NCBI GenBank assembly: GCA_002405875.1
Contig: DHMR01000072.1
Span: 1-13,899 of the forward strand
DNA from: a bacterium UBA4637
Lineage (GTDB): Bacteria > Bacteroidota > Bacteroidia > Bacteroidales > Bacteroidaceae
Length of the DNA stretch: 13,899 bases
Direction: 5' to 3'
Shown: positions 1 to 6,590 of the stretch, piece after piece
Layout of the letters: the number at the start of each line of letters is the position of its first letter
Position numbering within the stretch: position 1 is the first letter of the stretch
Program-made: the position numbers and the translations under genes
The notes under the pieces: model-generated
Database searches by the model: none
What the model saw: only the letters and a program-made list of their open reading frames with translations
Told to the model about the DNA's origin: nothing

Positions 1-14
1 TTAATTTTTATCGT

Positions 15-3000
15 ATGAAAAGAAAGTATTTTAGCGTATTGCTTATGGGTGCTTTGTCTTTAGCGACCACAAGCATGGTTACTTCTTGTAAGGACTACGA
101 TGATGACATCAACAATCTGCAAAGCCAGATTGATGCTTTGTCAAAGACTCTCAGCGAGTTGCAGACAAAGATTAATGATGGTAGCATCTTGAAAAGCGTA
201 GAGTCCGACGGTAATGGTGGTATTATTGTCACTGTTACAAAGAACGGCACGGACAATACTTACAACATCAAGCAGGGCGAACAAGGCGCTGCTGGCAAGG
301 ACGCTGACGTTTGGAAGATTGGTGAAGATGGCTTCTGGTACAAGAATGACACCAAGACCGAGTACTATGCACTTGGAACCAAGGGCGAGAAGGGTGATAC
401 CGGTGCTCAAGGTCCTCAGGGTGAAAAGGGCGACACAGGTGCTACTGGCGCAACAGGTGCTGCTGGCAAAGACGGCAAGTACTACGTTCCTAACACCGAG
501 ACTGGTACATTCTGGGTATATGGTGATGGTGACAAGGCTCCATACGACTCTAAGATTGTCTATACAGCAACTAACGAGGATGTCATCACTGCCGTTTGGG
601 ACAATGACAACTTGACTTTGACTAACGTAGCAGGTGCTCCTGGCAAGAAGGTTGTCATCAACCTCTCAAGCGCATTGAAGGGCCTCGTGTTCGATCCAGA
701 CTTCTATTATGCTGGTATCGAGGCATTCGACTTCGCTACATTCAAGTACAACCCTGCAACAATCAAGGCTGTTGACGCTGATGGCGACTACTCTCAGGAT
801 GCTCCTATTGTAGCTGACGATGCGTTCACATACGCTCCTGACTTGGCTGCTACTTATTTCTTGAACCCATCAAATGCCAAGATGTCTGACGATGCTGCCA
901 AGTACAGCTTCATCGCATACAACAAGAAATATGTGACAAAGGCTGCTGCTGATTACGGTTCTACATTCAAGGTAGAGAGCGCAGATTTGACAACTAAGGG
1001 TAAGGTTACAGTACACGCTAAGTACAATGGCAATGCTATTAAGAGCATCGCAGAAGATGAGCAGGTTACTGTTCTTGCATTGCAGTATGCTTCTGGCGAC
1101 TCAGTTGTTACTTCTGACTTCGCAGCTATCAAGGCTAGCACATATAGCAACTTGGTTTTGAATAACCCAACATTGCAGCATGTTGATGCTATTCCTTCTC
1201 ACCTCTATAAGACAGCAAAGGATGCTATTGATAATGACGCGCAGATTCATGTAGCTTGGAATAGCAACGGTATCGACCTCCGTGAGTATGTCAACACAGA
1301 CCGTACATACGACAAGGACGAGACTCCTTCTTGCAAGGCTTGGGATAAGAATGCAGCCGAAGGTCTCGTAGAGAAGTCTGGCTTCAAGTACTCTTTCGAG
1401 TTGGTTGGTTACAAGTCTGGTGCTAACGAGACTTCACAGAGTGCTCACGCTGCAATTGCATCGAATGGCTATACACTCCGTCCACAGATGACTGCTGGTG
1501 GTAAGCAACAGGCTTATGGAGCAGCTCAGAATGAGGCTACTATCGGTCGTGAGCCATTGGTACGTGTTGTCTTGAAGGATACTGTCAACAACAAGATTGC
1601 AGCTGTAGGTTACATCAAGGTTGTCATCGACAAGACGGTGGCTGAGAACAAGGCTGAGGAAGTTGACTTGGTAACAGTTAACAAGCCATACACAATTGCT
1701 TGTGGCGATAATGCTATCGACCTCCAGAAGGTAACATGGGCACAGGTTGAGGAGCAGCTCTATGCTAAGCTCAACATGTCTAAGGAAGCATTCGAGGATG
1801 CATACAAACTCGATGGTGGCGAAGCAGATGCCAACCAGTTCGATAAGGCAACTACCGATGCTGAGGCATTGGCAGCTGACAAGAAGATTGGTACTGTATC
1901 TCAGACAACAGCTGACGTAGAGGGCAAGCAGACTGAGGTTATCGCTTGGTCTATCAAGAACCAGGCTGCTTACGCTGCATTCAAGGCTGGCAAGACAACT
2001 TTGACAACATACGTACGTTACGCATTGCAGCCTGGTAAGACAGCTGCCAACAAGTACGTTTACGTTAAGTTGACATGGACTCCTTCTGCTATCAACTTGA
2101 AGCCATCTACAACATTCGGCAATGAGAACAAGATAAAGAGCTACTGGTATGCAGCAGACAACGCTGTAGCTGGTACAGGTTATGACGATGTTCACGGTAA
2201 TGTTGAGGTTGTTGGTACTACAAATGCTAACGATGAGTACGTATTCGACTTGAAGAACGCTCTCGTAGGCAACAAGCTTTCTGTTAATGCTCTTACTGCT
2301 CCATACGCAGACTTGAACAAGGAGTTGAAGTTGACATTCGGTTTTGTAACAGGTAAGGGCCTCTTCGCAAGCGAGGATGGTAAGCAGGTTTACGCCGAGA
2401 AGGAGTTGACTAATGTAGTCGCAAGCTTGGATCCAAATACTGGTATCGTAACATACGCAGACAACGAGACTGCTAAGAAGTTGTTGAACGCTTACGGTCA
2501 CAAGGATTTGAAGAATACCGTTACAGCTATCGTAGCTGTGAAAGCTACTATCTGTGGTAACATCAATGTTCCTGTTGCTTCTAACGAGTTTAATGTTAAG
2601 TTCCTCCGTCCAATCAACGTTGAGGGTGCTACAGCTAGCTTCGAGGATGCAGAAACTGCAGGTTCTACAGCTAAGATCAACTTGACATTCACAGACTGGC
2701 GTGACCACGACTTCACTGATGCAAAGGTTACTAAGGATCAGGATTACTTCAAGTACTATGGTGTAAAGGCTATCGATGTTGACACAAAGAACGCTACCAC
2801 TGACCTTAACGGTAACAGCAGCCAGAAGTTGTCTGACATTACAGACAAGGTTGTATTCAAATTCACAGCTCCTACTGCTATCTCAGCAAACCAGTATGGT
2901 GAGTTGAAGTATGAGAACAATGGCTTGACAGTTGGTCAGTTCCACGTTTACTTCCCAGCTACAATCACTTATGATTGGGGTACAATCAAGACAACTATTA

Positions 3001-3044
3001 CTGCTACTGTAGGTAAGACTCAGAGCAATGCTAAGCGTCACTAA
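15..3044 (+). CDS. Large surface lipoprotein with coiled coil and collagen-like stalk (DUF4988 / PL29 N-terminal-domain-like)
   Basis: The 1009-aa product starts with a lipoprotein signal peptide (residues 1-24, lipobox V-T-S-C, Cys25). The acidic stretch right after the cysteine (K-D-Y-D-D-D) resembles the Bacteroidetes surface-export signal, so the protein is probably on the outer face of the outer membrane. Residues 31-55 have a leucine/isoleucine heptad pattern suggesting a short coiled coil. A short G-x-y run (88-96), a W-K-I-G-E-D-G-F-W-Y segment (about 100-109) and a collagen-like tract (121-153) follow. A Y-Y-V-P-N-T-E-T-G segment (from about 156) resembles the DUF4988 family N-terminus. 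The remaining roughly 800 residues are rich in Ala, Lys, Asp and Thr, probably beta-rich domains, and I recognise no catalytic motif. ATG at 15 is chosen because the signal peptide begins there; the promoter lies before the window. Codon choice is strongly biased, suggesting high expression. The function is unknown: a surface adhesin/stalk protein is plausible, and lyase activity is not supported. Confidence 0.85.
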   Translation: MKRKYFSVLLMGALSLATTSMVTSCKDYDDDINNLQSQIDALSKTLSELQTKINDGSILKSVESDGNGGIIVTVTKNGTDNTYNIKQGEQGAAGKDADVWKIGEDGFWYKNDTKTEYYALGTKGEKGDTGAQGPQGEKGDTGATGATGAAGKDGKYYVPNTETGTFWVYGDGDKAPYDSKIVYTATNEDVITAVWDNDNLTLTNVAGAPGKKVVINLSSALKGLVFDPDFYYAGIEAFDFATFKYNPATIKAVDADGDYSQDAPIVADDAFTYAPDLAATYFLNPSNAKMSDDAAKYSFIAYNKKYVTKAAADYGSTFKVESADLTTKGKVTVHAKYNGNAIKSIAEDEQVTVLALQYASGDSVVTSDFAAIKASTYSNLVLNNPTLQHVDAIPSHLYKTAKDAIDNDAQIHVAWNSNGIDLREYVNTDRTYDKDETPSCKAWDKNAAEGLVEKSGFKYSFELVGYKSGANETSQSAHAAIASNGYTLRPQMTAGGKQQAYGAAQNEATIGREPLVRVVLKDTVNNKIAAVGYIKVVIDKTVAENKAEEVDLVTVNKPYTIACGDNAIDLQKVTWAQVEEQLYAKLNMSKEAFEDAYKLDGGEADANQFDKATTDAEALAADKKIGTVSQTTADVEGKQTEVIAWSIKNQAAYAAFKAGKTTLTTYVRYALQPGKTAANKYVYVKLTWTPSAINLKPSTTFGNENKIKSYWYAADNAVAGTGYDDVHGNVEVVGTTNANDEYVFDLKNALVGNKLSVNALTAPYADLNKELKLTFGFVTGKGLFASEDGKQVYAEKELTNVVASLDPNTGIVTYADNETAKKLLNAYGHKDLKNTVTAIVAVKATICGNINVPVASNEFNVKFLRPINVEGATASFEDAETAGSTAKINLTFTDWRDHDFTDAKVTKDQDYFKYYGVKAIDVDTKNATTDLNGNSSQKLSDITDKVVFKFTAPTAISANQYGELKYENNGLTVGQFHVYFPATITYDWGTIKTTITATVGKTQSNAKRH
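375..473 (+). repeat. Collagen-like Gly-X-Y repeat region within the lipoprotein gene
   Basis: Eleven uninterrupted Gly-X-Y triplets (residues 121-153) include GEK, GDT, GPQ and GAT units; the K-G-E/K-G-D charge pairs are typical of bacterial collagen triple helices. The glycine and alanine codons vary from triplet to triplet, so this is a conserved protein repeat and not a recent DNA tandem expansion. It follows a predicted coiled coil, which in bacterial collagens often acts as the trimerisation register; that role here is inferred. Confidence 0.85.
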
Positions 3045-3073
3045 TTCGCAAAGCTTAAGGCTATAACATAATT

Positions 3074-3107
3074 ATAGGCAGGCATGATTAGCATGCCTGC
3101 CTATTTT
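3074..3107 (+). terminator. Intrinsic terminator after the surface lipoprotein gene
   Basis: A perfect 13-bp stem (3074-3086 with 3092-3104, core GGCAGGCATG) closes a 5-nt loop (ATTAG) and runs into TTTT and then CATTTT. It lies 30 nt after the lipoprotein stop. Unusually, its right arm ends only 13 nt before the ATG of the next gene, leaving little space for a separate promoter or leader. Confidence 0.85.
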
Positions 3108-3117
3108 CATTTTCACT

Positions 3118-3699
3118 ATGATGAAGAAAGTTAATATTATATTTGGTATCTTATTCTTGGCTATCGCCTCGGTGGCACTCAGTGGCTGTGGTGAGAAGAA
3201 AAAGAACAGCCCCTTGACTGGTTTTGAGCAGGCTATCACCAACGCAGACTCCGTGGAAGTAACTCACTTGGTCAACCAGTTCTTTGAATACGCCGAGAAT
3301 GGCAACTATGATGCAGCCGCTGGCATGCTGTTCAAGGACAATGTGGACTCTGTGTATAACGAGCCACAGCCTCTTGACAACAAGGCTATGGCAGACTTGA
3401 AGAACATGCTTTCTTCCCTGCCCATCCAAAGCCACAAGATAGACTACATCAAGTTTAAGGAAGCATACGCCAACGAGGTAAAGTGTACAGCCATCATCAT
3501 GCCGGCACACGACAATGTGCCAGAGATCAAGACTGTCTTTTACTTCAAGCCTATTGACTATCTTGGCAAGTGGAAACTTTGTATGATTGATTCTCATAAC
3601 GGCGACCGACCTGTGGTCGAGCATGCCAAGAAAGACTCAATGCAGAGGGAATATGAGACAGAGATGAGAGAAAAGAACCTCCAGAAGCTCAAGAAGTAA
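3118..3699 (+). CDS. Small lipoprotein, probably NTF2-like fold
   Basis: A 193-aa protein with a lipoprotein signal peptide: hydrophobic residues 5-20, lipobox L-S-G-C with Cys24. The residues after the cysteine (G-E-K-K-K) are basic, unlike the acidic surface-export signal of the upstream lipoprotein, so a periplasm-facing location is more likely. The mature part has the alternation seen in NTF2-like/DUF4878-type lipoproteins: an N-terminal helix (V-N-Q-F-F-E-Y-A-E-N-G-N-Y-D-A-A, about 52-67), then beta strands ending in a W-K-L-C-M-I-D strand. The fold is inferred from pattern only. The C-terminus is a charged helix rich in Lys, Glu and Met. Translation starts at tandem ATG-ATG codons; I use the first, and the second would remove only one residue. 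The next gene starts on the base after its TAA, so the two are probably co-translated. No specific role can be assigned. Confidence 0.8.
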   Translation: MMKKVNIIFGILFLAIASVALSGCGEKKKNSPLTGFEQAITNADSVEVTHLVNQFFEYAENGNYDAAAGMLFKDNVDSVYNEPQPLDNKAMADLKNMLSSLPIQSHKIDYIKFKEAYANEVKCTAIIMPAHDNVPEIKTVFYFKPIDYLGKWKLCMIDSHNGDRPVVEHAKKDSMQREYETEMREKNLQKLKK

Positions 3700-4077
3700 A
3701 TGAAAAGGCTTTTCTTTCTCTTATGGATGACGGGATCGGCCTGTCTGATGATGGCAAAGGCCCCGGTGGGTAAGATTGAGTTCGAGAAGACTTCCTTCCA
3801 TTTCGGAACCTTCGAGAAGCGCATAGTCAGAACTTGTGTCTTTGTCTTCAAAAACACGGGCAACGCTCCAGTCGTCATCAATCAAGCCAATGTCACTTGC
3901 AACTGTACTTCCGCTCGCTTTGACAAGAAGCCCATATTGCCAAATAAAAAAGGTTATATCACCGTCATATACAATGGCAAGGATTACAACAAGGGGCATT
4001 TTAGAAAAAGCATCGACGTTTGGTCGAATGCAGAGAATGGTATGGTACGATTGTTTATCTCTGGAACAACAAAGTAA
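3700..4077 (+). CDS. DUF1573 domain periplasmic protein
   Basis: A 125-aa protein with an N-terminal signal sequence (about residues 1-19, cleavage near A-K-A). The body matches the DUF1573 family, an Ig-like beta-sandwich common in Bacteroidetes. It shows the F-E-K-T-S-F-H-F-G-T opening, the F-K-N-T-G-N-A-P-V-V-I strand, the T-C-N-C-T motif (Cys67 and Cys69) and the P-N-K-K-G-Y-I-T-V-I-Y-N strand. The start ATG directly follows the preceding stop (TAA-ATG, no spacer), which indicates translational coupling with the NTF2-like lipoprotein. The biochemical function of DUF1573 is not established; a periplasmic binding or structural role is usually assumed. The OmpA-family gene starts 41 nt downstream with no terminator between, so all three envelope genes may share a transcript. 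Confidence 0.88.
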   Translation: MKRLFFLLWMTGSACLMMAKAPVGKIEFEKTSFHFGTFEKRIVRTCVFVFKNTGNAPVVINQANVTCNCTSARFDKKPILPNKKGYITVIYNGKDYNKGHFRKSIDVWSNAENGMVRLFISGTTK

Positions 4078-4118
4078 GCATTGATATTATTGAATCATTT
4101 TTCAAAAAACATTTAAAT

Positions 4119-5261
4119 ATGATGATGTCAAAAATTAAGTATGTCTTGTTCGCAACAGCTTTGATGGCTGGCACGGCAACAAGTATGGCTCAAGCCACCT
4201 ATACAGACAAGGATGGCAACGAATATACATTCAAGAAGCACGCATTCCTCGACTTGCAGGGTGGTGCTCAGTATACACTTGGCGAGGCTAAGTTTGGCGA
4301 CCTAATTTCCCCTAACGTGCAGTTGGGCTTGGGTTACCAGTTCAATCCTGTGTTTGGCATGCGCCTACAGGTAAACGGCTGGCAGAGCAAGGGTGGCTGG
4401 AATGGCTTCGAGCCTCAGCACTCCGGTAATCCTTATACTGCTGATTACAAGTTTAAGTATGTAGCTCCAGGATTGGACTTCATGTTCAACCTCAGCAACC
4501 TCTTCTGCGGTTGGAATCCTAACCGTGTGTTCAATGTTACTGCCTTTGTTGGCGGTGGCACCAATATCGCCTGGGGCAATGACGAGGTAAACAACATCGC
4601 CAAGACCCTCAAGAACTTGAACGATTACAACCTCGAATATCTCTGGGATGGCACCAAGGTACGCCCATTCGGCCGTGCAGGTCTCGACTTGGAGTTCAAG
4701 GTAAGCAAGGCTGTCAGCATCATGATCGAGGGTAACGCCAATATCACAACGGATAAGTACAATTCCAAGAAAGCTGGAAACCCTGACTGGTATTTCAATG
4801 CCCTCGCTGGTCTTCGCATCAACCTCGGCAAGAGCTATACCAAGACAGAGCCTGTGAAGGAAACTCCAGCTCCACGTCCAGTAGAGGAGTATGTGAAGCC
4901 AGAGCCTAAGCCAGCTCCAGTCGAGGAAAAGAAGGTCGATGAGATTCGTCGTGACGTATTCTTCGTCATCAACTCCAACAAGATTCGTGAGGCAGAGGAT
5001 GCCAAGATCAAGGAAGTCGTAGATTACTTGAATCAGAATCCTGATGCAAAGGTTGTTGTTACTGGCTATGCTGATGCTGGTACAGGTAACAACACCATCA
5101 ACGATCGTCTTGCTGCCAAGCGTGCCGCGGCTGTAGTTAAGGCTCTCAAGGAGAAGTATGGTGTTGCTGCCGATAGAATCACTGAGGAATCTAAGGGCTC
5201 ACGTGTTCAGCCATTCTCAGAGAATGACAAGAACCGTGTATCTATCATGATTGCCAAGTAA
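4119..5261 (+). CDS. OmpA family outer-membrane protein, beta-barrel plus peptidoglycan-binding domain
   Basis: A 380-aa protein. Residues 1-26 are a signal peptide ending A-Q-A. Residues about 40-238 look like an 8-stranded outer-membrane beta-barrel (alternating hydrophobic strands, for example N-V-Q-L-G-L-G-Y-Q-F and Y-F-N-A-L-A-G-L-R-I-N-L). Residues 241-275 are a Pro/Glu/Lys linker, and 276-380 form the OmpA C-terminal domain (G-Y-A-D-A-G-T-G, then N-D-R-L-A-A-K-R-A). Arg335 matches the peptidoglycan-contacting Arg of E. coli OmpA (R286), while the position of its Asp271 appears to be Asn325 here. The reading frame is open upstream to 4020, but the signal peptide starts at the triple ATG at 4119, 4122 and 4125, so 4119 is chosen. 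The protein should anchor the outer membrane to the cell wall. It lies after the DUF1573 gene and ends at its own terminator, and its biased codons suggest abundance. Confidence 0.93.
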   Translation: MMMSKIKYVLFATALMAGTATSMAQATYTDKDGNEYTFKKHAFLDLQGGAQYTLGEAKFGDLISPNVQLGLGYQFNPVFGMRLQVNGWQSKGGWNGFEPQHSGNPYTADYKFKYVAPGLDFMFNLSNLFCGWNPNRVFNVTAFVGGGTNIAWGNDEVNNIAKTLKNLNDYNLEYLWDGTKVRPFGRAGLDLEFKVSKAVSIMIEGNANITTDKYNSKKAGNPDWYFNALAGLRINLGKSYTKTEPVKETPAPRPVEEYVKPEPKPAPVEEKKVDEIRRDVFFVINSNKIREAEDAKIKEVVDYLNQNPDAKVVVTGYADAGTGNNTINDRLAAKRAAAVVKALKEKYGVAADRITEESKGSRVQPFSENDKNRVSIMIAK

Positions 5262-5287
5262 TTCTTCGATAAGTATGTTATATAATG

Positions 5288-5316
5288 GCCCTCGGTGCTT
5301 TGCATCGAGGGCTTTT
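5288..5316 (+). terminator. Intrinsic terminator after the OmpA-family gene
   Basis: An 11-bp GC-rich stem (5288-5298 with 5302-5312, one G·T wobble) closes a TTT loop and is followed by TTTT. It begins 26 nt after the stop codon and separates the envelope block from trpS. Confidence 0.9.
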
Positions 5317-5383
5317 GGGTTGAATCCTGTTGGTTGGACATGACTTCTTGTTGGAAGAAAAAATAAAATAAGTAACGAATTAT

Positions 5384-5414
5384 TTTGTTTTTTGCCCTTT
5401 TTGCCGTACCTTTG
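5384..5414 (+). promoter_or_regulatory. Bacteroidetes-type promoter for trpS
   Basis: TTTG at 5384-5387 (-33 element) is separated by exactly 19 nt from TACCTTTG at 5407-5414, a full match to the TAnnTTTG -7 element of the primary sigma factor in Bacteroidetes. Transcription would start near 5419-5424, giving a leader of about 75-80 nt before the trpS ATG at 5500. That leader holds a 7-bp inverted repeat (TATATAG 5450-5456 with CTATATA 5470-5476). Confidence 0.85.
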
Positions 5415-5422
5415 CACTCAAA

Positions 5423-5518
5423 ATGGCAGGATTGGTTGGCTATTTTGCATATATAGTTGCTTGTTTTGCCTATATAACTAAGGAAATAATCGTAATAAAA
5501 TGGGAAAAATTATATTAA
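5423..5518 (+). other. Possible 31-codon leader ORF overlapping the trpS start
   Basis: An ATG at 5423, within a few bases of the predicted transcription start, opens a 31-codon frame that ends at TAA 5516-5518, inside trpS in another frame. The peptide would be hydrophobic, with a repeated F-A-Y-I motif. Its only Trp codon (TGG, 5501-5503) overlaps the trpS start codon. A frame this short arises easily by chance, and the TGG results from trpS beginning ATG-GG. It is recorded as a candidate only. Confidence 0.2.
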
Positions 5519-6585
5519 CGGGCGACCGCCCAACAGGTAAGCTCCACTTGGGGCATTATATTGGTTCTTTGCAGCGCCGTGTGCAACTTCAGAATGCTGG
5601 CGACTTCGACCGTATGTTCGTATTCATGGCAGATGTTCAGGCTCTCACAGACAATGCCGACAACCCAGAGAAAATTCGTCAGAACATCATCGAGGTGGCT
5701 CTCGACTATCTCTCTGCAGGTCTCGACCCACAGAAGTGTACGCTCTATATCCAGAGTATGATTCCTGAGTTGGCTGAGTTGACCGTTTATTTGATGAACC
5801 TCATCAGCGTATCTCGTGTTCAGCGTAATCCAACCGTAAAGACCGAGATCAAGATGCGCAACTTCGAGGCAAACATTCCGCTCGGTTTCTTCTGCTATCC
5901 TGTGAGTCAGGCTGCCGACATCACCGCATTCAAGGCCACTACCGTGCCAGCTGGTGAGGACCAGGAGCCAATGTTGGAGGTAACTCGTGAGTTGGTTCGC
6001 CGTTTCAATCAGATTTACGCTCCTGTATTGGTCGAGCCAAACATCTTGCTTCCTGAGAACGCCGTTTGCCGTCGTCTTCCTGGAACCGATGGCAAGGAGA
6101 AGATGAGTAAGAGCCTCGGCAACTGCATCTATCTGAGCGATGACGAGAAGACCGTTTGGAAGAAGGTGAAGAAGATGTCGAATGGTGCGCCACGTATGAG
6201 CATGGAGGAGCCAGGAAACTTAGAGGGCAATGCTGTGTTCACTTATATGGAGGCTTTCTCTACTCCTGAGGACTTCGCAGAGTTTTGGCCTGAGTTCCAT
6301 GACTTGGACGAGTTGAAGGCTCAGTATGTGAAGGGTGGTATCGGCGATGGCACTTGCAAGAAGTTCTTGAACAGCGTCATCAACAAGATGCTTGACCCTA
6401 TCCGTGTTCGCCGTCATGAGTTTGAGCAGGATATCCCAGAGGTTTTCAATATCTTGAAGAAAGGTAGCGAGAACGCCCGTGAGTTCGCAGCCCAGACCAT
6501 GGATGAGGTTCGCAAGGCTATGCGTATCGACTATTTTGCCGATGCAGCCTATATCGAGGAGCAGGCAGCGAAGTTTAAGATTTAA
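5500..6585 (+). CDS. trpS: Tryptophanyl-tRNA synthetase
   Basis: A 361-aa cytoplasmic class I aminoacyl-tRNA synthetase that charges tRNA-Trp using ATP and tryptophan. The HIGH-type signature appears as H-L-G-H at residues 16-19, within the TrpRS N-terminal motif G-D-R-P-T-G-K-L-H-L-G-H-Y. The KMSKS loop is exact at residues 201-205 (G-K-E-K-M-S-K-S-L-G-N). The F-M-A-D-V-Q-A-L-T-D and V-P-A-G-E-D-Q-E-P segments are also typical of bacterial TrpRS. It is somewhat longer than the roughly 330-residue E. coli enzyme, as in the subgroup found in Bacteroidetes and Firmicutes. The start is fixed by the conserved N-terminus and lies about 80 nt after a well-matched promoter. A MATE transporter gene begins 5 nt after the stop, so the two are probably co-transcribed, though their functions are unrelated. 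Confidence 0.97.
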   Translation: MGKIILTGDRPTGKLHLGHYIGSLQRRVQLQNAGDFDRMFVFMADVQALTDNADNPEKIRQNIIEVALDYLSAGLDPQKCTLYIQSMIPELAELTVYLMNLISVSRVQRNPTVKTEIKMRNFEANIPLGFFCYPVSQAADITAFKATTVPAGEDQEPMLEVTRELVRRFNQIYAPVLVEPNILLPENAVCRRLPGTDGKEKMSKSLGNCIYLSDDEKTVWKKVKKMSNGAPRMSMEEPGNLEGNAVFTYMEAFSTPEDFAEFWPEFHDLDELKAQYVKGGIGDGTCKKFLNSVINKMLDPIRVRRHEFEQDIPEVFNILKKGSENAREFAAQTMDEVRKAMRIDYFADAAYIEEQAAKFKI

Positions 6586-6590
6586 ATGAA

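Noticed and set aside
1434..2708. Long (424 codon) antisense ORF inside the surface lipoprotein gene
   Set aside because: It is a shadow produced by the strong codon bias of the sense gene; its product is rich in Cys, Leu and Ser without domain-like structure.
4020..4118. In-frame upstream extension of the OmpA-family gene
   Set aside because: It overlaps the end of the DUF1573 gene and would bury the signal peptide that begins at the ATG cluster 4119-4127.
5415..5499. T-box or tryptophan riboswitch in the trpS leader
   Set aside because: The leader is only about 80 nt, lacks the T-box core sequence and has no terminator/antiterminator pair; T-boxes are not typical of Bacteroidetes.
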